Shown here piece by piece: positions 1-9,690 of a DNA stretch of 64,000 nt. The stretch spans positions 186,001 through 250,000 of the forward strand of contig AP024596.1 of assembly GCA_019704295.1 (NCBI GenBank), read 5' to 3'. Origin of the DNA: Sulfolobales archaeon HS-7. GTDB taxonomy: Archaea > Thermoproteota > Thermoprotei_A > Sulfolobales > Sulfolobaceae. Under the pieces are notes generated by a model. It was not told where the DNA came from, ran no database searches, and worked only from the letters and a program-made list of their open reading frames with translations. Both the position numbers and the translations under genes were made by a program. Position 1 is the first letter of the stretch; every line of letters begins with the position of its first letter.

Positions 1-1297
1 TACTGTAAAACCTTACAGCTCGGATAGCGTCCTCGGGAAACCGAAAGACGGGTATTTTAGCTGTGTCCAGCGTTTTTATTGCCGCGTCTTCATCCATTCC
101 CATAACTACTCCGATAACTCCTTTTCCCTTAAAGTTAAGGAGTGTCCTGGCTACGTCGTTACAGCTCACCATTGGGAGGGATTGCACAATGACAACTTTA
201 GTGCAATTGAGGTCTTGGAGTGCGGAGATCGCTTTATCATATCTTTCCTTATTTGCATCTCCCGATAGGTCAAGAGGATTTCTGGGAGTACTCTGATCTG
301 GAAGTATTCCCCTTAGTTGACTCTTTACGGTATCTGGTATTTCAACTTCATTCAACTCCTCTCTCTCAATTTCATCCGTAGTAAGGACACCGTGACCTCC
401 CGAGTTAGTTATTACCAAGATATCGGAAGACACGGGTTCCTCCCCTGAAAGAAGTTTAGCTACATTTAGCATATCCTCAAGGGTCTCCACGAAGATCCCC
501 CCAACGGTTCTTACCGCCGCCTTGAATATCTCTATAGATCCCGCTACACTTCCCGTATGAGTTTTTACTGCTTCAGCTCCTCTTTTCCCTATTCCCCCTT
601 TCAGGAATACTATGGGTTTCTTCCTCGTTACGTTGGGTACGTTAGTTAGGAAAGAACTCCCATCCTTAACGCCTTCAAGGTATGAGAATATAGCTTTCGT
701 CTCTATATCATTTGCAAGGTACTCAAATACGTCGGTTTCGGAAATATCGGACTGATTGCCTAAGCTAACGAAATAGCTAACTCCGAGTCTTGCCCTTTGT
801 GCCCAATTTAACATGTAAACCCCCACTCCTCCGCTTTGGGCCACTAGAGCCATGTTTCCCCTAACTACGTCAGTATAAGCGAAAGTTGCATTATATGTAG
901 GAGTGATCATACCCAAAGTGTTAGGACCAAGAAATCTTATACCCCCTTTTTTTGCCACATGGACGATCTCCTCTTCCAGTTTTGCTCCTTTTTCGTCTGT
1001 TTCCTTAAATCCAGAAGTTATTATGATGAGGGATTTCGTCCCGCCCTTAACTGCATCCTCAACAGTCTGAGGAACGAAATCCCTTGGAATGGCGATTACG
1101 GCTAAATCTACGCCTACATCAGCTAAGCTTTTAAGGGAGGGTAAACCCTCGACCTTATCTACTTTATTGTTAATAGGATATATTTTTCCGTTAAAAGTTG
1201 AGATCAGGTTTCGAAGAATAATATTCCCAACTTTCTCCCTGTCCCTTGACGCTCCCACTACCGCTACGGACTGCGGTTTAAATAGAGGTTCGAGCAT
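1..1297 (-). CDS. Acyl-CoA synthetase (NDP-forming), alpha-type subunit, partial
   Basis: The reverse strand is open from an ATG at 1297 to the window edge, about 432 codons, so the C-terminus is cut off. The protein starts MLEPLFKPQSVAVVGAS, a Rossmann CoA-binding domain, followed by succinyl-CoA-ligase-like flavodoxin domains. Family members convert acyl-CoA plus ADP and Pi to acid plus ATP, or the reverse. The phospho-histidine segment GAEAVKTHTGSVAGS lies near residue 240 and a second domain contains the NSGGHGV motif. The usual length of the alpha part is about 450-460 residues, so little is missing unless a beta (ATP-grasp) domain is fused. Family assignment is secure; substrate is unknown. 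Confidence 0.85.
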   Translation of the reverse strand, partial: MLEPLFKPQSVAVVGASRDREKVGNIILRNLISTFNGKIYPINNKVDKVEGLPSLKSLADVGVDLAVIAIPRDFVPQTVEDAVKGGTKSLIIITSGFKETDEKGAKLEEEIVHVAKKGGIRFLGPNTLGMITPTYNATFAYTDVVRGNMALVAQSGGVGVYMLNWAQRARLGVSYFVSLGNQSDISETDVFEYLANDIETKAIFSYLEGVKDGSSFLTNVPNVTRKKPIVFLKGGIGKRGAEAVKTHTGSVAGSIEIFKAAVRTVGGIFVETLEDMLNVAKLLSGEEPVSSDILVITNSGGHGVLTTDEIEREELNEVEIPDTVKSQLRGILPDQSTPRNPLDLSGDANKERYDKAISALQDLNCTKVVIVQSLPMVSCNDVARTLLNFKGKGVIGVVMGMDEDAAIKTLDTAKIPVFRFPEDAIRAVRFYS

Positions 1298-1364
1298 AGG
1301 AATACGATAGCTTCATTTAATTAAAAATTCTGTCTTATCAAAAATGTTCTATACCTACATTTGA

Positions 1365-1526
1365 GGACGATTCAGGTTTCCATTACGAATTGTAATTATT
1401 GTAAATGGTATTAAATAAAGGAAATTATTAAGTGCGAATACCTACTTAGTCCATACGATAGAATTCAATTAAATTTAGTCGATTTTTCTAAACAAACTTA
1501 ATTCGCAATTAACGCGTAAATGGCCC
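1365..1526 (+). repeat. MITE-like 161-bp palindromic element, copy 1 (A type)
   Basis: One of about ten related intergenic elements in this window. The left end resembles GGGCGATTCAGG and the right end, read in reverse complement, GGGCCATTTACGCG, so only GGGC-ATT is shared at the tips. A second inverted pair lies inside (ATTACGAATT near the left, AATTCGCAAT near the right). No coding potential. No target-site duplication is visible at this copy. Confidence 0.7.
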
Positions 1527-1681
1527 GCCTTGTCTGATTCAATTTGAGATCGACAATGATATATATTGTTTATAATCCAATAAATTTAGCATTAATAAAG
1601 GTTAATTAAAGATAATAATTATGATATTTTATTGCATAATAAAAGTTTTTGATTAATTCCGCTACACTACCAGAACATCGT

Positions 1682-1786
1682 TTAACTAACCTCAATAGCT
1701 CTAATCACGTTAGCCGGTATTGTGAGAACTACGGCATAGACTTGAAGGGGGTCGTTCAGTTCTAAAAACTGAACCTCCATGATCAT
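1682..1786 (-). CDS. Hypothetical 34-residue protein, divergent from ABC operon
   Basis: A short open frame that begins MIMEVQFLELNDPLQVY and ends IPANVIRAIEVS before a TAA. It starts with ATG at 1786; a second ATG at 1780 is also possible. A TATA-like stretch (TATATAATAATTT on the minus strand, 1801-1812) lies about 20-25 nt upstream, the normal distance for a leaderless Sulfolobales transcript. I do not recognise the family. It could be a real small gene or the N-terminal stub of a longer gene eroded by the neighbouring element. Codon use looks protein-like, and the frame is clean throughout. Confidence 0.45.
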   Translation of the reverse strand: MIMEVQFLELNDPLQVYAVVLTIPANVIRAIEVS

Positions 1787-1813
1787 TTAAAAACTTTCTT
1801 CAAATTATTATAT
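1787..1813. promoter_or_regulatory. Overlapping divergent promoters
   Basis: Only 27 nt separate the start codons at 1786 (minus) and 1814 (plus). The plus-strand TATA box (TTTAAAAAC, about 1787-1794) sits about 24 nt before the 1814 start. The minus-strand TATA box (about 1801-1812) sits about 20-25 nt before 1786. Each promoter therefore lies within the other's initiation region, so simultaneous initiation should be mutually exclusive. This is inference from spacing only. Confidence 0.45.
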
Positions 1814-2665
1814 ATGAGGTTATTATATTACCTAATAAGAAAATTGTTAACTAATCCATATGTCCTGGGCTGGTCTATTGCTTTTACCCTATTCTGGGTT
1901 TTTATGGGAGCATATGTTTTCTCTACTGATATAGCCTACTTAAACCCATCAGTACCACTACAGTACTATCATGAAACAGTATACTACTATACTGCAGGAT
2001 GGACCGGTTCCATAGTTCTTTTCTCCCTTGGTAGTTTTTGCACGACCTTAACTTCCATACTTTACTATCAAACTGGCGCACTGAGCCATCTGTTTAGATA
2101 TTCGAAACTGACTCCTGTTTATTACCTTAGCTCAATATATGCAGGCTCGGTTATCAGTTCAGTTGTAATAGGAGGTTTATTAACAGCTATAACATATATG
2201 ATATTTTCAAACAAATTCGGTTTTAACGTCTATCCTAAAGCTCTGATGACACTGTTACTTTATATCGTGTTGTCATCAGTCTTTCTTGTGTCCTTCTCTA
2301 TGCTTTTGGACATAATAGTATTGAGAACTAGCAGGAAGATGGCTGGTCTAATAAATTTTATCCCTTTAATACTAGCATATGTCTTTGGATACGGTTACCT
2401 TTTTATAAATTTTGATAATACAGTGTATTTCAACCCATACACGGTCATAGAAACACTCGTTATCAGCTCATATCTAGGGAAGCCCGTGCCAATAAATTAC
2501 TTCGCATATTACACAGCAACTAACGTTTCAACCTCTTCAGGGCTAATCTCTCTGCCCCTATCTATACTTTCGCTAGTAGTGTGGACTGTAGTACTCACAT
2601 ACATTAGTATAGTGGAACTCAGGAAGCTATACTACAAACCCTCACAGGAGGGAAGATTTTTATGA
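1814..2665 (+). CDS. ABC transporter permease-like membrane protein
   Basis: A 283-residue integral membrane protein with about six hydrophobic segments (near residues 15-40, 70-90, 105-130, 140-165, 175-195 and 250-270). It has no ATPase motifs. Its stop codon overlaps the ATG of the next gene (ATGA), which encodes an ABC ATPase, so the two most likely form one ABC-2-like exporter with this protein as the membrane part. The start is the first ATG and is placed about 24 nt after a TATA box, consistent with leaderless mRNA. Substrate is unknown; no sequence family beyond ABC-2-type topology is recognised. Confidence 0.65.
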   Translation: MRLLYYLIRKLLTNPYVLGWSIAFTLFWVFMGAYVFSTDIAYLNPSVPLQYYHETVYYYTAGWTGSIVLFSLGSFCTTLTSILYYQTGALSHLFRYSKLTPVYYLSSIYAGSVISSVVIGGLLTAITYMIFSNKFGFNVYPKALMTLLLYIVLSSVFLVSFSMLLDIIVLRTSRKMAGLINFIPLILAYVFGYGYLFINFDNTVYFNPYTVIETLVISSYLGKPVPINYFAYYTATNVSTSSGLISLPLSILSLVVWTVVLTYISIVELRKLYYKPSQEGRFL

Positions 2666-3432
2666 TAGAGCTTGACAACTTATCTGTATTTTACGGAAAA
2701 TATCAGATAATTAAGCGAGTAAACGCAAAGATAGATGAGAAAGTCCTTCTATTAGGACCTAATGGCTCTGGAAAATCAACCCTATTAAGGGCAATAGCTG
2801 CAATAATAAATTACAATGGTCATATATTTATTGATGGTCAAGAGGTGTCAAAGTTGAGGAACTACAATAAGCTTTCGACAAACTTGCCTCAGCCGTACTA
2901 TCTAACAGATAGTGTTAAGGACACTATATATTTATACGAGGAAATAAAGGGAGTGGACCCAAAACTGGTCATTCAAATGTTAGGAAGATTGGGACTGAAC
3001 AGCGTAATAAACAAGAAGTGGTACCACCTTTCAACAGGTCAAGCAATAATAACAAGTGATATTATGGCCTTAGCGTCAAATCCTAAGATCATTTTACTTG
3101 ACGAGCCTTTTGAGAACGTCGATATAGGAAAGAGGAGAATTCTTGCAGAGTGGATAAAAGAGTATGGTAATGAGGGAATAATAGTTACACATGAGGTCGA
3201 AATAATTAAGCTTCTCAAGGACTACAAAACTTACATGATATTTGAGGGTAAACTCTTTGGTCCCGTAACTGCAAGGGATATACTTGAGTCTTCAATAGTT
3301 GAGGGAGAAAAGCCTTCAGCAATACTTAAGATAGAAGTTAGCGGGAGGACCTTTTCATTCATCAAGGAGGATAAGGGATATAAGGTTGAAACCCTGGTTA
3401 CTCTTGACGGGATTTATAACATAAGTGCGTGA
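2662..3432 (+). CDS. ABC transporter ATP-binding protein
   Basis: A 256-residue ABC ATPase. Walker A is GPNGSGKST (about residues 32-40), the signature motif is the variant LSTGQ, and Walker B is IILLDEPFE, followed by an H-loop in VTHEVE. The signature LSTGQ in place of LSGGQ is a moderate deviation. About 60 residues follow the nucleotide-binding domain and may contact the permease. It overlaps the preceding permease gene by 4 nt and is co-transcribed with it. It should power export or import of an unknown substrate at the cytoplasmic membrane. Confidence 0.85.
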   Translation: MIELDNLSVFYGKYQIIKRVNAKIDEKVLLLGPNGSGKSTLLRAIAAIINYNGHIFIDGQEVSKLRNYNKLSTNLPQPYYLTDSVKDTIYLYEEIKGVDPKLVIQMLGRLGLNSVINKKWYHLSTGQAIITSDIMALASNPKIILLDEPFENVDIGKRRILAEWIKEYGNEGIIVTHEVEIIKLLKDYKTYMIFEGKLFGPVTARDILESSIVEGEKPSAILKIEVSGRTFSFIKEDKGYKVETLVTLDGIYNISA

Positions 3433-3561
3433 ATGGAAAAGGGAAAAAAATCACTGTTGAGTTCAATGAAGCTTGCAATGACTTCGGTAGTGAGAGAGTT
3501 CAGAAAGGAGAAAACCGATCTTAACAATAGTCTTGCTTCCCCAAAAAATCTCGAATTTTAA
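3433..3561 (+). CDS. Possible small ORF, 42 residues
   Basis: An ATG directly follows the stop codon of the ABC ATPase gene and opens a 42-codon frame starting MEKGKKSLLSSMKLAMTSVV and ending ASPKNLEF. It is basic and has no hydrophobic segment. Its immediate juxtaposition to the operon suggests translational coupling, but it may equally be chance or the remains of a larger gene. Function unknown. Confidence 0.25.
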   Translation: MEKGKKSLLSSMKLAMTSVVREFRKEKTDLNNSLASPKNLEF

Positions 3562-3789
3562 GATATTATTAGTTTAACTTTTGCGTAGACACATAGAATT
3601 ACCTAACGTAAATATACAATAATATGATATATTTAGTCAAGATCTAATATATTTTACAAGTTAATGCTTACGAACACAAGAAGGTGTCGAATTTGTAATA
3701 AATCCATTTTCCTTTATTAAGGAATTTTTATAAGAAAAATAAGTACAAAGACTCCAATTAGAGGGATAACATTTAAGGGAAGTTACACC

Positions 3790-4713
3790 CAGGTCATACC
3801 GAGATTATCATTATTAACCAAGAAGTAATTCCCAAAGAATACTCAGGGTGGAAGAGTAAATGCATTTCGGATTGCGAGGAAATCCTGAGAGATTTGAGGG
3901 ATATATTCAACAGGGAATTCGAGGGTTCCAGGTTCCCAAAGTAAAAGACCCTTCGTGTATTTAAAGATGCTGATCGTCATAGTGTTTTTTAGAGAGTTAT
4001 ATAGGGGTGTTATTGAACTTGAGGTTACTACCGAGCTGGTCAAGCGTTTCCTTTACATTGAAGAAATACCCTCGAGATCCTCGCTGCACTAGTTCGCATT
4101 TGGGTTTAAGGACAGAATAAGAGCTCCACAAGGTCTTTAAGAGATTGGAGTCGCATGTTAATGGGAAACAGGTTCCAACACATCATAGCTAAGGAGAAGC
4201 TCGGAAGAAAAAGGTTGATCGATACCTTTCCTGCGAAGCTCTTTGATGGAGAGCGTTGAAACACTCATTGAGAAGCTCATATTTGATTTCAAGGAAATTG
4301 AATCGAAAGAGGAAATCTCGTGAAGTGTTTGCGTTGCTTGATGAGAGGACAAGGGATGAACTCTTCTCCCGAGGAATTACGCCCTCAGAGAACATGAGGG
4401 AAGCTGGGCAAGAAGTAGGGCAAAACCTGGTTCGAGAGAAGTGCTTCGCCGATATCTCTTTGAGACCTCATGGTTTGCAAGGTTAAGATAGTTCCAACTA
4501 ACGTGTTAATTTAACGTCAACCTTCCACAACGTGTTCTCAGCAGCGGAGGCTTTGCGGACAGAGGTAAGGTAATTAGGGGCGAGATGGGTTTGGGAATAC
4601 TGAGCGGAGCCCTTCTTCCCAATCTTGCTCGAGCACCAAATGCAGCCTTACGTAGGACCGTGAAGGAATTGAACGCCTTTGCCAACCTCCTGGGCTTAGC
4701 TTACAATATTTAA
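3790..4713 (+). pseudogene. Decayed transposase (IS5-like, Sulfolobus ISC type)
   Basis: Several short stretches in different frames read as pieces of one transposase: EILRDLRDIFNREFEGSRF near 3875-3930, then MLIVIVFFRELYRGVIELEV near 3967-4025, and a C-terminal block IRGEMGLGILSGALLPN near 4573-4627 ending in LNAFANLLGLAYNI before TAA at 4711-4713. Many stops and frameshifts separate them, so it is non-functional. The overall order matches DDE transposases of the IS5/ISC1058-like group as I know them, but the catalytic core is too eroded to identify. Everything else called here between 3840 and 4490 as open frame is shadow sequence. Confidence 0.6.
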
Positions 4714-4784
4714 TGGTTTAGGTCCATTACTAAACGCTAAACTTTCCACTGGCACAACCTCGCTCGAAAAAGCTCGTTCGTAGG

Positions 4785-4950
4785 CTTGATTGTCGAAAAA
4801 TACTAGATTACTCGCTATTATACTTAATAAACTGATTTTATATTATTTCTCCATTAGTAATTAAGCGTATTTAATTCTAGAGAGACGTGTTTTATAACTT
4901 TTTACTTTATCTAGTTATTCACGTTAATTACGCATTGGACACTGTTACGT
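4785..4950 (+). repeat. Dispersed IS-associated repeat, copy 1
   Basis: About 150 bp that recur, with roughly 80 percent identity in the core (TTTAATTCTAGAGAGACGTG), at about 16985-17150 and, more weakly, at about 50650-50810. Here it directly follows the transposase relic, so it is probably the distal part of a dead IS element or its flank. The stretch between it and 5029 shows nothing else that I can identify. Confidence 0.5.
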
Positions 4951-5028
4951 AAATGTAAATTTCTGTTAACGTAATTTTTCGAGATTTCCTACAAATCGCT
5001 GGACAGAGAATCACTAACGGTGTTATGA

Positions 5029-5127
5029 TTCTCATATACTATTAACGCCATTGAGGTTAAAGTAGAGAAGGTCAAAAAGATTCCTAAGGAAAGCTTATTT
5101 CTTGACGTGAGAGGAAAATACTTATGA
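5029..5127 (+). pseudogene. 3' remnant of a lost gene overlapping csx1
   Basis: A 32-codon open tail reads INAIEVKVEKVKKIPKESLF then LDVRGKYL and ends in a TGA that shares ATGA with the start codon of the next gene. No start codon exists for it. The protein-like composition and the operon-style 4-nt overlap suggest that it is the C-terminus of a former upstream operon partner, removed up to the decayed IS region. Its family cannot be told from this length. Confidence 0.4.
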
Positions 5128-6449
5128 ATATTTTGCTAGTGGGAATCTACGACTCGGAATTAACAATGAGAAGCTTTTACCCTATAGATCTTAACGGGGA
5201 ACAATCTGCCTCTCCGGAGGAGGCTAAAATTTCCCTGTTAGCTGAGTCGAACTTTTTAAAATCTCAAGGACATAACGTTAAAGTCGTCGTAATTACAGCA
5301 CTCGATCAGATTAGACTCTTGCCTGAAATACCAGATATCAAGTTGTGGAGAAACGTGATAAAGGGTAAGGTAAAGGAGGCGCTTGGGGTGGAGCCAGAGG
5401 TAATTCCTTCAGTAGGAGAGTTCGTCTGGAAGGACATGCGTATTTCATTCTCTGGAACCATAGGTAACTACATGTTCGCGCTATACTACATCATATGGAA
5501 CGTCATGAATGAGTTTAGTCCAGACGTGGTATTCCTCGACACCACTAACGGCTTCACAATTCACACAGCAGCAGCCTCTAGGGCAGTTAGGTTGTGTACA
5601 GAGGACTATAACGTAATTCAGGATAGAGGAGAAACCTACTTTATTCACGCGAACGCCGGGGAGGGCAATGAAAAAGCTCCATCTAGAATTCACGTTATAG
5701 TAAAGAGGGCGATTAAGGACGTTAAAATACCTCAATATCTTAACGATGATATCAAGATAGGAAAGGAAATTGTTGGAAATGAGGAGAAGATCATTCCAGC
5801 TAAGGGAAAATCCGATATTTTAGGAATATCGTGGTCCATTGAAAACGGCTACCCACTTCCGATTGCCTACATAGCTAAAGAGGCAAACCTGGAGGAATAC
5901 ACAAATCCCAGTGTGCTTTTCGGAAAACTGAATTCGGAGTTCGTATCGGAGAAAAAAGATAACGTCTTAACAGTTTCACCTTCCCTTCATTTAAACGAAA
6001 ATGCAATACTTTACCTCTTTGGATATCATTTAATAGATAAGCTGAGGAGGGAAATCTCGGATTCGCCATTTCCAATAAATAACGTTATTAAACTGAGCAA
6101 GCTTATGGATAAAGCGAATAGGGATATTGTTGAAAGGGAGATAGCTAACATTGAAAATCTAGCTCAAATAGCTCTGAAAAATGAGATTAGGGGTGAGGAG
6201 TTCTCCCTTAATTACCTTTGGGCTATAGGTAACATGAGGGTCATCGATTACATTAGGAAAAAAGAACCCGAAAAAGAGGACGAGGAATGCGTGTTCGATG
6301 AGAGGAACTTCTCAGCACACGCGGGAATAGTTAAGGAGCTAACAAAGGTCACCCTAAAGGACGGAAAAATCATGCTCAGTTACAGGGGAAATTGTAAGGA
6401 CGTCGTTATTAATGAAATAAAGAGACTTGGAAGAGGGGAGAACGACTAA
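5124..6449 (+). CDS. csx1: CARF-HEPN ribonuclease, Csx1 family
   Basis: A 441-residue protein, close to the usual length of Sulfolobales Csx1. The N-terminal half is a CARF-type Rossmann domain (MNILLVGIYD at the start; DVVFLDTTNGFTIHTAA at residues 134-150 is the typical ligand-pocket strand). The C-terminal region carries the HEPN RNase motif R-x4-H in RNFSAH (R394, H399). Known family members bind cyclic oligoadenylate made by type III CRISPR complexes and then degrade RNA non-specifically. All key residues are present, so it should be active. No Cas gene or CRISPR array lies in this window. It is flanked by a transposase relic upstream and a catabolic operon downstream. Confidence 0.85.
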   Translation: MNILLVGIYDSELTMRSFYPIDLNGEQSASPEEAKISLLAESNFLKSQGHNVKVVVITALDQIRLLPEIPDIKLWRNVIKGKVKEALGVEPEVIPSVGEFVWKDMRISFSGTIGNYMFALYYIIWNVMNEFSPDVVFLDTTNGFTIHTAAASRAVRLCTEDYNVIQDRGETYFIHANAGEGNEKAPSRIHVIVKRAIKDVKIPQYLNDDIKIGKEIVGNEEKIIPAKGKSDILGISWSIENGYPLPIAYIAKEANLEEYTNPSVLFGKLNSEFVSEKKDNVLTVSPSLHLNENAILYLFGYHLIDKLRREISDSPFPINNVIKLSKLMDKANRDIVEREIANIENLAQIALKNEIRGEEFSLNYLWAIGNMRVIDYIRKKEPEKEDEECVFDERNFSAHAGIVKELTKVTLKDGKIMLSYRGNCKDVVINEIKRLGRGEND

Positions 6450-6524
6450 GGGCGACTTCTAAAAAAAGAAATACAGTCGGATTTAGAGCTGAAGTTCGAG
6501 TAGCCTACAACATGTTTTAGGGAA

Positions 6525-6537
6525 TTTATATATAAAA
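6525..6537 (+). promoter_or_regulatory. TATA box of the aromatic catabolism operon
   Basis: TTTATATATAAAA lies about 26 nt upstream of the ATG at 6557, the spacing expected for a leaderless archaeal transcript. It is one of the clearest TATA elements in the window. Confidence 0.6.
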
Positions 6538-6556
6538 GCACGTTAATTTAGTATCT

Positions 6557-7489
6557 ATGGTAATAGATGTAACTAGACTTTCTCATGTTGTCATACGCGT
6601 GTCCTCCCTAGAGAAGGCAAAGGTCTTCTATGAGGATCTCCTAGGTTTTGCAGAGTCGGAAAAGGACGGGGATACGATGTATTTGAGGGGAATTGAGGAA
6701 GTAACTCACCATAGCCTAGTCTTGAAAAAGGCTTCCTCTCCAGGTTTATCCTATCTGGGATTCAGGGTGGATAACTTAAGTAAGGCGGAAAAGGAAATAG
6801 AGGAAATGGGACTCCCTAGAAGGACTCATAAGGAAAAAGGAGTTGAGGACGGCATACTTTTTCAAGATCCAGCTGGACTCCCGATCTTTTTATACCACGA
6901 TATGGAGAGTGCTGAGGACGTAAGGCTTAAGTTTTACGCTCATAAGGGGGTTTCTCCAGTAAGGATAGCTCACGTAAACCTCGTCGTTGATGATTTACAA
7001 AGGGAAAGGGAATTCTTTGAGAAGAAGATGGGATTTATCACTACAGAGTACTTCGTAGACGATGCGAGTAATGAGGAGGTTATATGGTTGACAAAGAGAG
7101 GTTCCTCTCATGAAGTGGCAATGTCGAGAAGCAGAAGAAGTCCTGGATTCCATCACGAAACGTATTACGTCTACGATGTACATAGCATAATAAGGGCTGC
7201 GGACATTCTAGCGTCATACGAGATGTGGGATAGCATAGAGAGGGGACCGGGAAGACATGGTGTAACTCAGGGGCTCTACATTTACCTGAGAGATCAGGAC
7301 AAGAATAGGATCGAGTTCTTCACGGCGGATTATGAGGTACTTGATAGGGATAAATGGAAACCTATAAGGTGGGATGCCACGCAGAGGAGATACAGGTCCG
7401 ATTATTGGGGAAGAGCAATTCCGGAGAGTTGGTTAAAGGAGTGGATGCCCGTAGAGGACATTGTTACGGGTGAGCTTAAGGGGTGGTGA
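6557..7489 (+). CDS. hpaD: Extradiol ring-cleavage dioxygenase (homoprotocatechuate 2,3-dioxygenase type)
   Basis: A 310-residue two-domain vicinal-oxygen-chelate dioxygenase. The N-terminal glyoxalase-like repeat spans about residues 5-115 and the catalytic repeat about 135-260. The expected metal ligands are H139 (RIAHVNLVV), H200 (GFHHETYYV) and E253 ([10 protein letters not shown]). These enzymes use Fe(II) or Mn(II) to open 3,4-dihydroxyphenylacetate or a related catechol next to the hydroxyls. The C-terminal tail with WGRAIPESW resembles that of homoprotocatechuate dioxygenases, which supports this substrate over plain catechol. It is the first gene of a four-gene operon; the next start lies one base beyond its stop. 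Confidence 0.8.
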   Translation: MVIDVTRLSHVVIRVSSLEKAKVFYEDLLGFAESEKDGDTMYLRGIEEVTHHSLVLKKASSPGLSYLGFRVDNLSKAEKEIEEMGLPRRTHKEKGVEDGILFQDPAGLPIFLYHDMESAEDVRLKFYAHKGVSPVRIAHVNLVVDDLQREREFFEKKMGFITTEYFVDDASNEEVIWLTKRGSSHEVAMSRSRRSPGFHHETYYVYDVHSIIRAADILASYEMWDSIERGPGRHGVTQGLYIYLRDQDKNRIEFFTADYEVLDRDKWKPIRWDATQRRYRSDYWGRAIPESWLKEWMPVEDIVTGELKGW

Positions 7490-7490
7490 A

Positions 7491-8960
7491 ATGATCAGGA
7501 AAGGAGAGGATTACATAAAGTCGATAAGCGAACATCATGGTACAATATATTACGATGGTAAAGTGGTAGAGGATGTGGTTAGTCATCCCGCATTCAGAAT
7601 TCCGATAAGAACAGTGGCCGACTATTACGATCTCCACTGGAAGGAAGAGTCGTTAAGGGTTTACAATGGAGACGTAGGCGAGGAAACCAGCATATCCTTT
7701 ATGAGACCTAAAAATAGGGAAGAGCTGAGAAGATTGAGGGATGGACTGGTGAAGATCTACGATTTCTACCACGGTTTCTTCGGGAGAAGTCCAGACTACC
7801 TTAATCTGTGGAGTACTGTGTTCGCAGCCCACGCTGATGACTACTTTGGGAAAGCCTTCGGTCAAGATTACTCTGAAAGAGTGAGGAACATCTATAAGGA
7901 AGCTGCCCACAATGACCTATTTTACACTCACGCTATTGTAGCCCCAATGTACGATAGGTCAACTCCTCCTTCAAAATGGAAGGATGGTTACGTACAGGTT
8001 GGGGTGGTAAAGGAGGAAAAAGACGGCGTAATAGTAAGAGGTGCGTGCCTGTTATCAACTGCAGGCCCTTACGCTGAATACCTCTGGTATCTTCCCAATA
8101 TAAGAAGGGATACGGATCCTAAGTACGCAATATTCTTCAGTATTCCTACGTGGTCGAAAGGAGTGAAGTTCCTCACGAGGAGGGGTTTCTATCCCCGTGA
8201 AAATTACGGTCCTTTCGAGTATCCGATATCCTCAAGATTTGAGGAAAGCGACGCTATACTGATGTTCGATGACGTGTTCGTACCTTGGGATAGAATAATA
8301 TTTTATGGGAAAACTGACGAAATTGAAGGGTTCATGTGGAATAAAGTGAGGCTGAGGACCTGGTTTAACTGGCATTTCACCATACAGCACTATACCAGGA
8401 TTAAGTTTTACGCTGGATTAGCCATAGCTATGTCAGAAGCTGTAGGAATTAACAATTTCATAAATGTGCAGGAGAAGATAGGGGAGATTCTCATCTACCT
8501 CGCGATGAACGAGGCGGCGTTACTCGGGGCGGAGGAAGCAGGGGAACAGCTTGAGACGATCTATCGTCCTAATACTCAACTAGCTATCGCGGCGAGTCAC
8601 TTCAATATGAGAGTACTTCCCAGGATACATGAATTACTTAGATTGATACCTGGCGGTTCCAGTATACCGGTACCTGCGGGATTGAACGACTTCGAGAATC
8701 CGGAGGAAAGGAAATACATTGAGAAATACCTCGACAGCAAGGGGTTAAATCCATTAGAAAGAGTCAAACTGTTCAACATACTGTGGGACGTGATAGGTTC
8801 GGAATCTGGTCTAAGGTACGAACAGTACGACAGGTTCAGCAGGGGAGATCCCACTATACGCTGGGCACAGATATACACTGAAGTTTACAAGGATAAAAAG
8901 CATGAACTGGTTAAGATAGTAAGGGACATAATGGATCAAATGCCCGACCCGCGTGAGTGA
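7491..8960 (+). CDS. hpaB: 4-hydroxyphenylacetate 3-monooxygenase, large (oxygenase) component
   Basis: A 489-residue protein of the HpaB/HpaH flavin-dependent hydroxylase family. I chose the ATG at 7491, preceded by GGGGTGGTGA, rather than the upstream TTG at 7461 that would overlap the previous gene. The family folds like acyl-CoA dehydrogenases and uses FADH2 from a separate reductase to ortho-hydroxylate phenols. Segments typical of it are [24 protein letters not shown], and [19 protein letters not shown]. The product, a catechol, is the substrate of the dioxygenase encoded just upstream. A flavin reductase partner is not in the window. Confidence 0.85.
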   Translation: MIRKGEDYIKSISEHHGTIYYDGKVVEDVVSHPAFRIPIRTVADYYDLHWKEESLRVYNGDVGEETSISFMRPKNREELRRLRDGLVKIYDFYHGFFGRSPDYLNLWSTVFAAHADDYFGKAFGQDYSERVRNIYKEAAHNDLFYTHAIVAPMYDRSTPPSKWKDGYVQVGVVKEEKDGVIVRGACLLSTAGPYAEYLWYLPNIRRDTDPKYAIFFSIPTWSKGVKFLTRRGFYPRENYGPFEYPISSRFEESDAILMFDDVFVPWDRIIFYGKTDEIEGFMWNKVRLRTWFNWHFTIQHYTRIKFYAGLAIAMSEAVGINNFINVQEKIGEILIYLAMNEAALLGAEEAGEQLETIYRPNTQLAIAASHFNMRVLPRIHELLRLIPGGSSIPVPAGLNDFENPEERKYIEKYLDSKGLNPLERVKLFNILWDVIGSESGLRYEQYDRFSRGDPTIRWAQIYTEVYKDKKHELVKIVRDIMDQMPDPRE

Positions 8961-9688
8961 ATGTGCAGGCTGAGATCTCCGATCTGAGAATACCTCAACC
9001 CCCCTTCTACTACGGCGTTGATTACGTTGGAGTTCACGTCGAATTAGAGGGGGTTGATAAGTTCCTCCCTAGGGAGCTGAAGTCCACCGGCGAGGGATGG
9101 ATATACGTATCAGAGTTCGTCTCTGTATCGGGTGAGGATTGGGAAAAGATATGGACAGATCCATACTTCACCCAATACAGGGAGGCAGCAATTGCAGTGA
9201 AGGTAATGTTCCAGGGAAAAAACTACCTTTTTTTCCCCTTTATGTGGGTTGACAAGGATTGGGCACTTATTAGAGGATGGCTTAACGGCTACCCTAAGGA
9301 AATTGCCAGAATAGAGATGTCCAAATTTCACCCCCTGCTACCCAGGTATAGTAAACCTGAGGCGGGTGTAAAGTTAGGGGGGTACGTCATCAGGGGTAAG
9401 GACGCGTTGTTAAAGGTAGTAGTGGAGTTAACTGAGATCTCCAACACCCCTCCTCCCTCATCCTTCGGACCTACACTTACATATAGGTACTTCCCAGCAA
9501 TAGGAGACGGGAGTTCTGTTAGAGAGTTCGCTAAAGTAATCAAAAGTGAGGGGAAGACTGGAACGATATGGAAGGGGAGAGGAGGCGTTGAGTTAGGAGG
9601 TGCTCTAGGTGAGATAAAGGTAAAGAAGGTAATGGGAGGTTACTTTTACCCCTCCTTCTTTAAAATTGATGGGACGAAAAGGGAGTAA
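8957..9688 (+). CDS. Acetoacetate decarboxylase-family protein
   Basis: A 243-residue protein of the ADC superfamily. The conserved [11 protein letters not shown] segment contains the lysine (K114) that in acetoacetate decarboxylase forms the Schiff base. It starts at GTG with a 4-nt GTGA overlap with hpaB, so it is translated as part of the operon. ADC-like proteins act as decarboxylases, aldolase-dehydratases or hydratases on keto acids. In this context a step after ring opening of the homoprotocatechuate ring is plausible. The precise reaction is inference. Confidence 0.7.
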   Translation: MNVQAEISDLRIPQPPFYYGVDYVGVHVELEGVDKFLPRELKSTGEGWIYVSEFVSVSGEDWEKIWTDPYFTQYREAAIAVKVMFQGKNYLFFPFMWVDKDWALIRGWLNGYPKEIARIEMSKFHPLLPRYSKPEAGVKLGGYVIRGKDALLKVVVELTEISNTPPPSSFGPTLTYRYFPAIGDGSSVREFAKVIKSEGKTGTIWKGRGGVELGGALGEIKVKKVMGGYFYPSFFKIDGTKRE

Positions 9689-9690
9689 GA

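Noticed and set aside
1754..1774. Inverted repeat GTTCAGTT-N5-AACTGAAC upstream of the ABC permease gene
   Set aside because: It lies inside the 34-codon minus-strand frame (VQFLELN) and upstream of both start codons' core promoters, so it is more likely coding sequence than an operator. It remains possible as a secondary site.
7461..7490. Upstream TTG start for hpaB
   Set aside because: It would overlap the dioxygenase gene by 29 bp and adds residues not typical of the family; ATG 7491 has a GGTGA site before it.
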